A stretch of 64,000 bases of DNA from Kappaphycus alvarezii. Taxonomy: Eukaryota > Rhodophyta > Florideophyceae > Gigartinales > Solieriaceae. Numbering within the stretch: the first letter of the stretch is position 1; every line of letters begins with the position of its first letter. Shown here one piece after another: positions 26,270 through 39,170 of this stretch. Under the pieces are notes generated by a model, which did not search any database, had not been told where the DNA came from, and was given only the letters and a program-made list of their open reading frames with translations. The position numbers and the translations under genes are program-made. The stretch lies in NCBI GenBank assembly GCA_002205965.3, contig NADL03000534.1, positions 992,001-1,056,000 of the forward strand, written 5' to 3'.

Positions 26270-26832
26270 CGTAAGAGGAGGGCCAAAGACGATCTATAGA
26301 GAAGAGCTTAGGAAAGAAAAAGAAAACAATTGAGTTGATCCTTTTTATTTTCATTCTTGTTGTGTGTCCTCCACTTTACCACAAGAAGCTACATACTTAT
26401 ACAACTCTCGTCCATGTAAACCTGCAGAAACCGCGGAACACATATGACTAACTATTTCCAGGGGCATTATCTACAGAATAAAGTGAGATATAGTATTATA
26501 AACGCAAATACACACATACATAAGTCCCAGTGACGAAAAAGAATCACAACGAACAAGTGCCAGAACGAGATTGCGTACTCGTCCCTTGATAATGTGCTCT
26601 TGAACTAAACCATGGTGATGCATGATGATACTGCATCCGAACATCAGACATCAATAGAATCAATATAGCGAATAAGCAATAGTAGCACGAATAAACGAAA
26701 TCAAGACAAACCCAAATGAGAAAGCAGTACACGTCCTAGATCAACAAGGAAGTTCTAGAACGAACTTAACATTCTCGAATAATTCTGAGAACCAAGAATA
26801 CTCCCTAAGACATAACCCTTATGTCTTCAACG
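26270..26832 (-). repeat. LTR B, shared by copies 1 and 2
   Basis: 563 bp, plus-strand ends CGTAAG ... CAACG. It serves as the 5' LTR of copy 1 and the 3' LTR of copy 2. The conserved bases on its left (GGGCCCATAAAC) would hold the primer-binding site, although I could not name the tRNA. Confidence 0.9.
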
Positions 26833-29800
26833 TGCCTTCTTATTCTTGGTTAGAGGAATGAAATGACTGAAGACCAAGTGATGTTGAGTGTCACTGATGA
26901 AGTTGACGCTGTAAGGGTTTGGTCAACAAATCGGCAACCATCTCGGACGTAGGGCAGAATCTGATAGCAACTGTACCTGATCGAATGAGATCCTTGACAT
27001 AATTCCGACGAATTGAAACGTGTTTTTCGTTTCGAACCCCTTCTGCTTACCACTTCAAGGCACCCTGATTATCTTGATGTAATACAGTTGGGTCCTTCAG
27101 TTCAAAGTTGAGCTCAGATAGAAGCTGTCGTATCCAAACAAGTTCTTTGCAAGCATCACAAGCCGATATAAACTCTGCTTCAGTACTCGAAAGAGCAATC
27201 AAATGTTGTTTAGCAGTGCGCCAAGTGATGGTTGTAGAACCGAGCTGAACCAAAAAGCCAGAAGTTGATTTTCTGTCAGAAGAGTCACCAGCTTAGTCCG
27301 CGTCCGCATAGGCTATGAGCCTCCCAACCTTGTCATCGATTGACAGAGAAAGGTCCTGTGTACCACGTAGGTAGCGATAGACTCGCTTGACTGCTACCAT
27401 GTGCTCCTCGTTTGGGTCAGAAACATGATGGGCGAGTATCGAAACCGATGCACAAATGTCTGGTCTGGTTCTAGTTGAAAGATAGAGTAGGGCACCGATC
27501 ATTTCACGGTATAGCGTATGATCGCAGCTTACCGAGTTGTCTCGTACAACAAGCTTTGTACACATGGGAGTCTTAACTGGCTTACAGTCCTTGAGTCCAA
27601 ACCTTCGAAGTATCTTTTCCACATAACGTGACTGCGAAAGGTAAGCGCCGGTTTCGTGTCGTATGAAGGAAATACCAAGGAAGTGATTTAGGTTACCAAA
27701 GTCCTTCACGTCAAGGTGTGACTGTATTAACCTAACTGCGTCCTGTGCTTTGTCTTCGGAAGAACTGATGACTATGATGTCATCGACATATAGCAAAAGC
27801 CAAGTACTTTCATGAACAAATATGCACTTGTCAGCTCTGAGCGGTGTGAAGCCAATTTCGTGCATCACTTGCAACCAGCGTTCATGCCATAGCTTCGCGG
27901 ATTGTTTCAGACCATAAAGACCTCTTTGTAGCTTAAGAAACTCCTCAGCACTACAAAGTGTAATGCTCATTGCCTCAAACCTGGCGGGGGAGTGACATAA
28001 ACGACGGAGCCAATTATGCCATTGAGAAATGCTGTGCGTACATCAAGCTGTCTGATGATCATGCCTCTCTGTACTGCAACTGTCAAAGCAATTCTCACTG
28101 AAGAGAAGTCAACGACTGGGGAGTAGACATCATGGACAGGGCCCTGCATAAATCCGCGAGCGACAAAACGTGCCTTATACCTATCGACAGAGCCGTCCTC
28201 TCTTAGTTTCCGTACGAATGTGAACCTAGTCTGAAGTGGCTTACAGTCCTTTGGCTTGTTGACAGGGACCCAAGTCTGATGCTTGTTTAGTGAATCAAGT
28301 TCGGAACGTATTGCCTCGCGCCAGTACTTTACATCAGGAGACGACAATTCCTCTGCAACATTGTTTGGTTCAATATCAATGAGGGCAACATTAGCCATGT
28401 TTGGGGAGTAAAACTCTGTCGCTTGCCTGTTTCGACGTGGATACCGCTGATTACTGTCACCGTTTTGTTCCGCTCCTGATGCATCCTCGTCTGCTGTGCC
28501 TCCATTGTTTCCCTCCAAGTCACCGCTACCTGGTCCATCTTCTTCCGGTCCGCTTCCATCCTCAGCTTCGGTTTGATCTCCGTCAGCAGGTGGTGGCGGT
28601 ATATACGTCAAAGCGTCCAGGTCTATGCTAAAGTCAGAGTCATTTTCTTGATTATCAACATCGATAACCTCTGGCACCTCCTCTGGTTCTGTTCCTTGCT
28701 GTTGTTGCTGTTCGAGTTCATTTGCTCTTAGTGTATCAACGCGGGTAAGAGGAACCTCAGAGTCTTCAGGCAAGTTATCGGGAACCGGTTCGACTAGATC
28801 TGGGTGGTGCGCAAACCATGTCCTCCTTGGAAACTGGTCTTCGTGAAATATCACGTGACGAGCCACAACAACAGAGTGCCTACTGTGTATCCAAACCTTT
28901 TACTGCGAGTTTTCATTACAGTAGAGTAATAACCCCTTCTCAGCCTTAGCGTCCAGATTCCTCCGTTTCTGCTTAGGAATAAAGACCCAGCAAAGGCATC
29001 CAAACACCTTAATGTGGTCGACGCGAGGTTTAAAACCTCTAGCAAGTTCATATGGAGTCTTTGTGGCATTCCTTGGAGCGAACAGACGGTTGCGTACATG
29101 AGCGACGAATGTTACTGCCTCTGCCCAATATTGCTTTGGTATATTTGCATGGATAAGCATGGAACGTGCTGATTCTAGAATAGTTCTATTCATACGTTCT
29201 GCAACCCCGTTCTGATTGGGAGAGTATGGTGGAGATATGCTGAATTCAATACCTCGACTCTCAAGAAATCCACGCAGTCTTAAAAACTCGCCTCCTCCAT
29301 CAGAGTGTATCCGCTTGATTGAACATGAGAACTTCCGCTCAAACCATAGGTAGAATCTACGAAATGACTGGAACACATCAGACTTTCTTGCAACTACTGC
29401 AACATATAAGAAATTAGAATATTCGTCAATGTATGTTACAAAGTACTTGTTTCCGCCGATTGACTCTCTTGACATAGGTCCGCATACGTCAGAGTGGATG
29501 ACTTCACCAACACTTGATGCTCTAGTACTCCTTGCCTTAGAGATTACTCGAGACATCTTACCAGCAGTGCAGCCTGGGCATCCGCTATTATCCAACAAAC
29601 GATCATTCAACTGTAATCCAGTCACAGTATCATGCCGCATTAGCCTTCGAATATCGCTGCTGTTGGCATGTCCAAGTCTCTCATGCCAACGTTGTACTGG
29701 ATCAACACTCGTAGCAGCGTTAGCGAAATTAATTTTCTCTGCTTTCTCACCACCAATCCAATACAGCTCATCATTCTTAATACCCTGAAAAACCAGCAAA

Positions 29801-30900
29801 CCATCCTTCCTACCTGAACATCCTCTTTTTCCAAAGTGTAAATCATATCCTTCGTTGGACAACTTGGAGATTGACATAAGGTTAAAGTGTAGATCAGGAA
29901 TAAGTAAGACATCTCGTAATGTTAGCAATCTTTCAGCAATTTCGACTTGACCAATCTGTTGGAGTTAACCCTAACATTTAGAAGAAAATCACCCTTGACT
30001 TCGGCTGTGATTATCGAACCGTCTCCCAGACGGACATCTTGGGGAGGAATACGATGTAGGTTGGACATTATTGTCTCATCCTTACACATGTGCTCGCTAG
30101 CACCGGAGTCCACAATGAACACAACAAGGTCCCTTTCAACCGAAAACGGCGTTTCAGTATTTGCCATAAGTAGTCTTGATTGACTTGATAAGGCCTGATA
30201 TGCAGAGTCAAAACTCCGGTCTGTCTCAATCTAGATCCATCTTTGATACCGTTCTGACAATTTCTCGAAATGTGACCGATCCTACCGCACCTGTAACATC
30301 GACGACGTTCCTGACTTTGCTGATAGACACCTTTTTCCTCCTAGACCTCTCACCATGGTACTCCTTCCAGTGGGACGTGAAAAAGGGCATCACTGAACGG
30401 GTTTTGATCTTCACTCACAGCAGAATCCATTCCGGCCAATCGATTGAACACTTCTTCAAAATTGCCGATGTAGTCGGACATTATCTGGCCATTATAGGAT
30501 AGCTGAGACAAGCGGGTCTGTAACTGTAGCTTCGTTACAACGTTAGTTACAGAATACCTTTCCTGCAGCTTCTTCCACATGATGAAAGGGTTCTCAACAT
30601 AAGCCATACACATTCTTAAAGGCTTATCACCTAGCCCTTGGATTAAAACTGCCCGGGCCTGGTCCACGAGCTTCTGTTCCTCACTTGACAAAGGGTTCTC
30701 TTCTGTAGCTTCGTCCACGACATTGCTGGTTACGACCTTCAACGCCTCCTTAGCAGCCAGTGCCACCACAGTTCTCGTTTTCCAAATCTGAAAGTCCTCT
30801 CCCGGCTTGCCTAGAAACTTGTATATCTTTCTTGAATCCTCCATGCTGATTAGAGCTGTGATCAATTATAATCTAGAGGCTACAAGCTGGGCCCATAAAC
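26833..30900 (-). mobile_element. Copia internal region, copy 2
   Basis: Same parts and order as copy 1: gag from about 30,865, protease about 30,110, integrase about 29,510-29,190, reverse transcriptase about 28,250-27,600, RNase H about 27,290-27,050. It is nearly identical to copy 1, with a few more breaks of its own. A fossil or non-autonomous copy. Confidence 0.92.
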
Positions 30901-31463
30901 CGTAAGAGGAGGGCCAAAGACGATCTATAGAGAAGAGCTTAGGAAAGAAAAAGAAAACAATTGAGTTGATCCTTTTTATTTTCATTCTTGTTGTGTGTCC
31001 TCCACTTTACCACAAGAAGCTACATACTTATACAACTCTCGTCCATGTAAACCTGCAGAAACCGCGGAACACATATGACTAACTATTTCCAGGGGCATTA
31101 TCTACAGAATAAAGTGAGATATAGTATTATAAACGCAAATACACACATACATAAGTCCCAGTGACGAAAAAGAATCACAACGAACAAGTGCCAGAACGAG
31201 ATTGCGTACTCGTCCCTTGATAATGTGCTCTTGAACTAAACCATGGTGATGCATGATGATACTGCATCCGAACATCAGACATCAATAGAATCAATATAGC
31301 GAATAAGCAATAGTAGCACGAATAAACGAAATCAAGACAAACCCAAATGAGAAAGCAGTACACGTCCTAGATCAACAAGGAAGTTCTAGAACGAACTTAA
31401 CATTCTCGAATAATTCTGAGAACCAAGAATACTCCCTAAGACATAACCCTTATGTCTTCAACG
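30901..31463 (-). repeat. LTR C, shared by copies 2 and 3
   Basis: 563 bp and essentially identical to LTR B, including the CGTAAG left end. Confidence 0.9.
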
Positions 31464-34400
31464 TGCCTTCTTATTCTTGGTTAGAGGAATGAAATGACTG
31501 AAGACCAAGTGATGTTGAGTGTCACTGATGAAGTTGACGCTGTAAGGGTTTGGTCAACAAATCGGCAACCATCTCGGACGTAGGGCAGAATCTGATAGCA
31601 ACTGTACCTGATCGAATGAGATCCTTGACATAATTCCGACGAATTGAAACGTGTTTTTCGTTTCGAACCCCTTCTGCTTACCACTTCAAGGCACCCTGAT
31701 TATCTTGATGTAATACAGTTGGGTCCTTCAGTTCAAAGTTGAGCTCAGATAGAAGCTGTCGTATCCAAACAAGTTCTTTGCAAGCATCACAAGCCGATAT
31801 AAACTCTGCTTCAGTACTCGAAAGAGCAATCAAATGTTGTTTAGCAGTGCGCCAAGTGATGGTTGTAGAACCGAGCTGAACCAAAAAGCCAGAAGTTGAT
31901 TTTCTGTCAGAAGAGTCACCAGCTTAGTCCGCGTCCGCATAGGCTATGAGCCTCCCAACCTTGTCATCGATTGACAGAGAAAGGTCCTGTGTACCACGTA
32001 GGTAGCGATAGACTCGCTTGACTGCTACCATGTGCTCCTCGTTTGGGTCAGAAACATGATGGGCGAGTATCGAAACCGATGCACAAATGTCTGGTCTGGT
32101 TCTAGTTGAAAGATAGAGTAGGGCACCGATCATTTCACGGTATAGCGTATGATCGCAGCTTACCGAGTTGTCTCGTACAACAAGCTTTGTACACATGGGA
32201 GTCTTAACTGGCTTACAGTCCTTGAGTCCAAACCTTCGAAGTATCTTTTCCACATAACGTGACTGCGAAAGGTAAGCGCCGGTTTCGTGTCGTATGAAGG
32301 AAATACCAAGGAAGTGATTTAGGTTACCAAAGTCCTTCACGTCAAGGTGTGACTGTATTAACCTAACTGCGTCCTGTGCTTTGTCTTCGGAAGAACTGAT
32401 GACTATGATGTCATCGACATATAGCAAAAGCCAAGTACTTTCATGAACAAATATGCACTTGTCAGCTCTGAGCGGTGTGAAGCCAATTTCGTGCATCACT
32501 TGCAACCAGCGTTCATGCCATAGCTTCGCGGATTGTTTCAGACCATAAAGACCTCTTTGTAGCTTAAGAAACTCCTCAGCACTACAAAGTGTAATGCTCA
32601 TTGCCTCAAAACCTGGCGGGGGAGTGACATAAACGACGGAGCCAATTATGCCATTGAGAAATGCTGTGCGTACATCAAGCTGTCTGATGATCATGCCTCT
32701 CTGTACTGCAACTGTCAAAGCAATTCTCACTGAAGAGAAGTCAACGACTGGGGAGTAGACATCATGGACAGGGCCCTGCATAAATCCGCGAGCGACAAAA
32801 CGTGCCTTATACCTATCGACAGAGCCGTCCTCTCTTAGTTTCCGTACGAATGTGAACCTAGTCTGAAGTGGCTTACAGTCCTTTGGCTTGTTGACAGGGA
32901 CCCAAGTCTGATGCTTGTTTAGTGAATCAAGTTCGGAACGTATTGCCTCGCGCCAGTACTTTACATCAGGAGACGACAATTCCTCTGCAACATTGTTTGG
33001 TTCAATATCAATGAGGGCAACATTAGCCATGTTTGGGGAGTAAAACTCTGTCGCTTGCCTGTTTCGACGTGGATACCGCTGATTACTGTCACCGTTTTGT
33101 TCCGCTCCTGATGCATCCTCGTCTGCTGTGCCTCCATTGTTTCCCTCCAAGTCACCGCTACCTGGTCCATCTTCTTCCGGTCCGCTTCCATCCTCAGCTT
33201 CGGTTTGATCTCCGTCAGCAGGTGGTGGCGGTATATACGTCAAAGCGTCCAGGTCTATGCTAAAGTCAGAGTCATTTTCTTGATTATCAACATCGATAAC
33301 CTCTGGCACCTCCTCTGGTTCTGTTCCTTGCTGTTGTTGCTGTTCGAGTTCATTTGCTCTTAGTGTATCAACGCGGGTAAGAGGAACCTCAGAGTCTTCA
33401 GGCAAGTTATCGGGAACCGGTTCGACTAGATCTGGGTGGTGCGCAAACCATGTCCTCCTTGGAAACTGGTCTTCGTGAAATATCACGTGACGAGCCACAA
33501 CAACAGAGTGCCTACTGTGTATCCAAACCTTTTACTGCGAGTTTTCATTACAGTAGAGTAATAACCCCTTCTCAGCCTTAGCGTCCAGATTCCTCCGTTT
33601 CTGCTTAGGAATAAAGACCCAGCAAAGGCATCCAAACACCTTAATGTGGTCGACGCGAGGTTTAAAACCTCTAGCAAGTTCATATGGAGTCTTTGTGGCA
33701 TTCCTTGGAGCGAACAGACGGTTGCGTACATGAGCGACGAATGTTACTGCCTCTGCCCAATATTGCTTTGGTATATTTGCATGGATAAGCATGGAACGTG
33801 CTGATTCTAGAATAGTTCTATTCATACGTTCTGCAACCCCGTTCTGATTGGGAGAGTATGGTGGAGATATGCTGAATTCAATACCTCGACTCTCAAGAAA
33901 TCCACGCAGTCTTAAAAACTCGCCTCCTCCATCAGAGTGTATCCGCTTGATTGAACATGAAAACTTCCGCTCAAACCATAGGTAGAATCTACGAAATGAC
34001 TGGAACACATCAGACTTTCTTGCAACTACTGCAACATATAAGAAATTAGAATATTCGTCAATGTATGTTACAAAGTACTTGTTTCCGCCGATTGACTCTC
34101 TTGACATAGGTCCGCATACGTCAGAGTGGATGACTTCACCAACACTTGATGCTCTAGTACTCCTTGCCTTAGAGATTACTCGAGACATCTTACCAGCAGT
34201 GCAGCCTGGGCATCCGCTATTATCCAACAAACGATCATTCAACTGTAATCCAGTCACAGTGTCATGCCGCATTAGCCTTCGAATATCGCTGCTGTTGGCA
34301 TGTCCAAGTCTCTCATGCCAACGTTGCACTGGATCAACACTCGTAGCAGCGTTAGCGAAATTAATTTTCTCTGCTTTCTCACCACCAATCCAATACAGCT

Positions 34401-35532
34401 CATCATTCTTAATACCCTGAAAAACCAGCAAACCATCCTTCCTACCTGAACATCCTCTTTTTCCAAAGTGTAAATCATATCCTTCGTTGGACAACTTGGA
34501 GATTGACATAAGGTTAAAGTGTAGATCAGGAATAAGTAAGACATCTCGTAATGTTAGCAATCTTTCAGCAATTTCGACTTGACCAAATCTGTTGGAGTTA
34601 ACCCTAACATTTAGAAGAAAATCACCCTTGACTTCGGCTGTGATTATCGAACCGTCTCCCAGACGGACATCTTGGGAGGAATACGATGTAGGTTGGACAT
34701 TATTGTCTCATCCTTACACATGTGCTCGCTAGCACCGGAGTCCACAATGAACACAACAAGGTCCCTTTCAACCGAAAACGGCGTTTCAGTATTTGCCATA
34801 AGTAGTCTTGATTGACTTGATAAGGCCTGATATGCAGAGTCAAAACCTCCGGTCTGTCTCAATCTAGATCCATCTTTGATACCGTTCTGACAATTTCTCG
34901 AAATGTGACCGATCCTACCGCACCTGTAACATCGACGACGTTACTGACTTTGCTGATAGCCACCTTTTCCTCCTAGACCTCTCACCATGGTACTCCTTCC
35001 AGTGGGACGTGAAAAAAGGGCATCACTGAACGGGTTTGATCTTCACTCACAGCAGAATCCATTCCGGCCAATCGATTGAACACTTCTTCAAAATTGCCGA
35101 TGTAGTCGGACATTATCTGGCCATTATAGGATAGCTGAGACAAGCGGGTCTGTAACTGTAGCTTCGTTACAACGTTAGTTACAGAATACCTTTCCTGCAG
35201 CTTCTTCCACATGATGAAAGGGTTCTCAACATAAGCCATACACATTCTTAAAGGCTTATCACCTAGCCCTTGGATTAAAACTGCCCGGGCCTGGTCCACG
35301 AGCTTCTGTTCCTCACTTGACAAAGGGTTCTCTTCTGTAGCTTCGTCCACGACATTGCTGGTTACGACCTTCAACGCCTCCTTAGCAGCCAGTGCCACCA
35401 CAGTTCTCGTTTTCCAAATCTGAAAGTCCTCTCCCGGCTTGCCTAGAAACTTGTATATCTTTCTTGAATCCTCCATGCTGATTAGAGCTGTGATCAATTA
35501 TAATCTAGAGGCTACAAGCTGGGCCCATAAAC
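31464..35532 (-). mobile_element. Copia internal region, copy 3
   Basis: Same parts as copies 1 and 2: gag from about 35,497, protease about 34,740, integrase about 34,140-33,820, reverse transcriptase about 32,880-32,230, RNase H about 31,920-31,680. It differs from the others at only a handful of bases in about 4 kb and carries several breaks. Confidence 0.92.
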
Positions 35533-36095
35533 CGTAAGAGGAGGGCCAAAGACGATCTATAGAGAAGAGCTTAGGAAAGAAAAAGAAAACAATTGAGTTG
35601 ATCCTTTTTATTTTCATTCTTGTTGTGTGTCCTCCACTTTACCACAAGAAGCTACATACTTATACAACTCTCGTCCATGTAAACCTGCAGAAACCGCGGA
35701 ACACATATGACTAACTATTTCCAGGGGCATTATCTACAGAATAAAGTGAGATATAGTATTATAAACGCAAATACACACATACATAAGTCCCAGTGACGAA
35801 AAAGAATCACAACGAACAAGTGCCAGAACGAGATTGCGTACTCGTCCCTTGATAATGTGCTCTTGAACTAAACCATGGTGATGCATGATGATACTGCATC
35901 CGAACATCAGACATCAATAGAATCAATATAGCGAATAAGCAATAGTAGCACGAATAAACGAAATCAAGACAAACCCAAATGAGAAAGCAGTACACGTCCA
36001 AGATCAACAAGGAAGTTCTAGAACGAACTTAACATTCTCGAATAATTCTGAGAACCAAGAATACTCCCTAAGACATAACCCTTATGTCTTCAACG
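35533..36095 (-). repeat. LTR D (outer 5' LTR of the array)
   Basis: 563 bp. Homology to the other units stops exactly at its right end (CAACG), where unrelated flanking DNA begins. That stop point defines the LTR edge for the whole array. Confidence 0.9.
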
Positions 36096-36100
36096 TGTGG
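36096..36100. repeat. Right target-site duplication of the Copia array (TGTGG)
   Basis: The partner of 21,634-21,638. It directly follows the LTR D end and differs from the bases found at this place inside the array (TGCCT). Confidence 0.8.
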
Positions 36101-36812
36101 GACGTGGTCACATGGAGGGTCACATGTCTGTTCCGATGAAATGGTTTCATCAGACCGCTCTGGGACATTTCACTACTGAATACTGAAGATATAAACGCCA
36201 ACAAAGTCTTTGGTGCAGGAGTAAGGGATGACATTGCGCTGGTTGTTTGCGGATTCCTGCGCACTGACTGTGGTAATGTCCTAAACTTGGGCTTTTTGTT
36301 CACACGAGTACGATACACTCCCTTGTATCCTTGGCAATTAAGCTCGGGTGCGTTCAATCTGCTTGGTACACTTGATCCTCTTTTATTACAGCGGTACATG
36401 GATTGAGTATTGTTTTGGTGCTTTTGGTGGGATTTGTGCATTGCTGTTCTATCCGGATTATATATAGTGAATCACGATTAGAAATGACAAACCAAAAAAC
36501 AGCACGTTCCATGCAGCCTTTCAAACAAAAGTTGACTTGCAGAGCGGGGGGGTTGGGACCGACGAGGTTGGCTCGTTTCAAAAATATGATAAATATGTGC
36601 GCCAATTAAAAAGCAGCACGTGCCTCATGTACTCTTGTTAAGCTTTTGATTGGAACGGGTTTAAGGATTTGTACTCAAAACTGCAAAATCTTCCTGCCTT
36701 CGGTCAGTCGGTGTACACTCTAGATAAGTAAAGAGTAAAAGCTACCCCTCCAAGTACGAAGGTAAAGTCTACACACGCAAGGCCATACGTAACGAACTCA
36801 GCCGCCGGTAGC
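36101..36812. other. No gene recognised
   Basis: Mixed-composition spacer between the Copia array and the tRNA gene. The frames here (36,082-36,441 and 36,354-36,605 minus) overlap shadows on the other strand and show no family signature. Confidence 0.4.
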
Positions 36813-36816
36813 AAAA
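36813..36816 (-). terminator. Pol III terminator (TTTT) of the tRNA gene
   Basis: The first run of four T on the minus strand lies 36 bases past the tRNA 3' end, a plausible RNA polymerase III stop, although longer than the usual spacing. Confidence 0.4.
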
Positions 36817-36851
36817 GTATACCGGCGAGGATCACTCAGAAGGTTGCAGAA

Positions 36852-36923
36852 GTTCCTGCTGGGACTTGAACCCAGGCTTCGAGATTCAGAGTCTCGCGTG
36901 CTAACCAACTACACAACAGGAAC
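36852..36923 (-). tRNA. tRNA-Gln (anticodon CUG)
   Basis: A complete 72-base cloverleaf on the minus strand. The acceptor stem GTTCCTG pairs perfectly with CAGGAAC. The D arm is GTG ... CAC around TAGTTGGTTAG. The anticodon stem CGAGA/TCTCG closes the loop CTCTGAA, giving anticodon CTG. The T arm is CTGGG-TTCAAGT-CCCAG. The internal A box (TAGTTGGTTAGC type) and B box (GGTTCAAGTCC) are intact, there is no intron, and CCA is not encoded, as expected for a eukaryotic nuclear gene. This is very likely a functional host gene. It marks the left edge of the GC-rich island. Confidence 0.93.
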
Positions 36924-37099
36924 ATGGCCGAACTGGCCACAAAATGGTGGCTCGAGAAATATTTATAGCACCCTCAACGGCAACCCGGAAGGTTTACACG
37001 TGGCCCACGTGGAAAGCAGCCGGGATAGTTAATTACCTTCCTCCCCGCATGCGCAAATGTAATCACAAGGTCGCTGGCCGTTGCAACTGCTAACAGAGG

Positions 37100-38560
37100 C
37101 ACAGCCTCTGAGCGTCTGGCTGTCTTAGTTGATCATGTCTTCAACCTCATACACCCGACATTCGCCCTTACCGCTGCCAAAGCCTATGACGGCCTCCAAC
37201 GGACGTCCTTCGCGGAGCTTAACGGTGTCACGCTGTCGGACGAAGCATTGTCGCGGGCCACACGTCCCTTCCGCCAAGGTGGCCTCAGCTTCACGCTTAT
37301 CGAGCCGCTTCTCCAAGCTGCTGCCGCCGCAAGCTTCATCGACGCCGCGCCGGCCCACGTGAGGACCGGGGCACACATCGGACCCCACTCCACTGCCCTT
37401 ACCGGCTCCCGAAGCCGCCGCGATAAGTTCTCCCTCCGCCAAACCGTCATCCCAATGCGCGAGTTTGTGCTCCGCATCCCTGGCTGTCCCTCCTCCGTTG
37501 ACCTGGGCTCCTGCTACGTACTTCCCGTCTCTGCAGCACATGCTCACGACCAAACCTACCCAAAGGGTTTGCGGCAGGAGGCGCAAGCCAATGCAGGCCA
37601 AGGTACGCTACGACGGCGAAGCCTGGGCTCGTTCACCGAGTCCCAACCATCACACCGCCGCCGAAGTGAGGCACCGGATACGCGGCCTCGCATTCCGCAA
37701 AATCCCCGATGCCGCATTCCTCCTTTCGCATCCCACCCGCGACACGGAAGTGTCTGTGATGAACTAGCGGACCATGTTGCGCCGCTACCTCGGACTGTCC
37801 GCTTACGATGCCTCGCTCCCTCGGAGCTGCGATCGTTGTAAAAGACCTATGGGCAGGTTGGGATACCTCGCATGGACCTGTGCCGTCAGGGTTCCGTCGC
37901 AAATACCGGCATGACTCGCTCCGCGACGTAATTGCCTGCCGTATCGTCCGTGCAGCCAGCCTGGGCTGTCAGAACGAGGTCCCGCTACTGGTTCCATGCA
38001 CCGAGCAGCGACCCGCTGACGTCCTTGTCCACCCACCAGCAGTTCCCGACGGCACAATCGCCTGCGATGTCACCGTCGTCTCATTGTTCAAGGACGACGT
38101 ATGCGGCGATGCAGGTTGCACTGCACGCTCTGTGGGACCGCGTAACCACCCGTCGCCCTGGATACGAGGCCGCCCAATGTCACGACAACGTGTGATATAC
38201 CACGCCCGCAATCTTTGTGAAATAGCAGATTCCGTCGCACCAAACTCGAGCCTCGTTTCAGCTTAATTCATTCATTGCGCTGCCACTGGCATTGCTGACT
38301 CCGAAAAGGTACACCCACATGCCGGCCAACACCGCCACGCTCTCACCCTACGCATTCCGCCGACCCGTCCTCACCATGCTTGATATTGGCCCCAATCGCA
38401 TTTGACACGCCGGGCGCCCTTTCCCTACGCACTGCCACCATCCGCACAGAACACGCTACCTGCATTCTGGACTGCTGGGGGGTCCACTCGGCCTGCCATT
38501 ACACTTCGCATGAGCCAAAAGAGCAGATTCTTAGGTCGGTACTCTGCACGTCCTGCACGC
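37100..38560 (+). mobile_element. LINE relic, C-terminal half with restriction-like endonuclease
   Basis: GC-rich forward frames read as the end of a non-LTR reverse transcriptase protein. The region after the RT palm is at about 37,180-37,350 (FRQGGLSFTLIEPLLQAAAA, the usual GGLGL element). A Cys-rich knuckle follows at about 37,795-37,890 (LGLSAYDASLPRSCDRCKRP). Then comes a restriction-like endonuclease core: RHDSLRDV near 37,905, RPADVLVHP near 38,010 and IACDVTVVSLFKDD near 38,060. The tail FAPIAFDTPGALS type is near 38,393. The endonuclease motifs (RPxDV ... DVTV) are of the PD-(D/E)XK kind found at the C-terminus of early-branching LINEs. Several frame changes and stops show it is dead. 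The missing fingers/palm suggests ordinary 5' truncation. Confidence 0.68.
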
Positions 38561-38899
38561 AACGTAATGTTTCGGTGGAGCTGTTTGCAGGCAACCTCTG
38601 TAAGTCGACTATAATTGCTTTCCTCCCAACAATGCATAGTGCTGTCGCAGCTTTGGTCATCAAACCGCAAAGCACATGCTCTGACGAGTGCCGGCTTTTG
38701 ATCATTGGCCACGACCTCCACTCGGTTAACATCAAGGAACGAACCCCCATCTCTACGACCGGCACTGCTGGCGAAACCCCCAGGCCCAGGGTGATACAGA
38801 CTGGCTCCTATTCAATGATGGGTCCACTGTTGCAGCAGCATGTCGAGCAGGAGCCGCCTATATGGCCCCTCTTCAGACTGGATATCATGGATGGACGCA

Positions 38900-39170
38900 C
38901 TTGAGGATGTACTGTATGGCAATGCATCTGCTGACTGCAAGTTCTACCCCTTGGCCATTGACATGCCGGGCGCCGTGTCGCGAGTAACACCCGAGTTTAT
39001 TGCCTTACATGCATCCCCCCACCATGGAAACCAGCGTTCATCGTTTGTGCAGCGAAACTGACGCGCCGAATTGAGCAGCTGCTGTTAGCAACTTTTTTGA
39101 ATCCACAAATGCGCAAGCCATCCTCTCTCTACAGCAGTCTCTTTGTTTCACGTCTGCATGGCAACCCCTT
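38900..39170 (+). mobile_element. Second LINE tail fragment
   Basis: The frame at about 38,925-39,060 reads CKFYPLAIDMPGAVSRVTPE, then FIALHASPHHGNQRSSFV, resembling the C-terminal tail of the preceding LINE (FAPIAFDTPGALS type). Further pieces follow in other frames to about 39,170. It is likely an additional, more decayed copy. The match is short and by eye. Confidence 0.4.

Larger units (their letters stand above)
21639..36095 (-). mobile_element. Tandem array of three Copia elements sharing four LTRs
   Basis: The arrangement on the minus strand is LTR-internal-LTR-internal-LTR-internal-LTR. Corresponding landmarks repeat every 4,631 to 4,632 bp: the LTR edges fall at 22,201, 26,832, 31,463 and 36,095. 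The three internal regions are nearly identical and encode gag, protease, integrase, reverse transcriptase and RNase H in Copia order. Each copy has several reading-frame breaks, most of them shared by all three. One pair of TGTGG duplications bounds the whole array. The near identity means the array is young. In-place multiplication of one insertion by recombination between LTRs fits best. Confidence 0.93.

Noticed and set aside
22661-35500. Plus-strand frames inside the Copia array (for example 24,798-25,157 and its repeats)
   Set aside because: They repeat with the array and are antisense shadows of the integrase and linker regions.
21639-36095. A large satellite or rolling-circle array
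   Set aside because: The repeat unit is an LTR retrotransposon with an extra LTR at the end and one target duplication, which explains the periodicity.
37129-37902. Many overlapping long frames on both strands (for example 158 codons on the minus strand at 37,125-37,601)
   Set aside because: GC-rich DNA keeps all six frames open. Only the plus-strand frames show LINE motifs, so the others are shadows.
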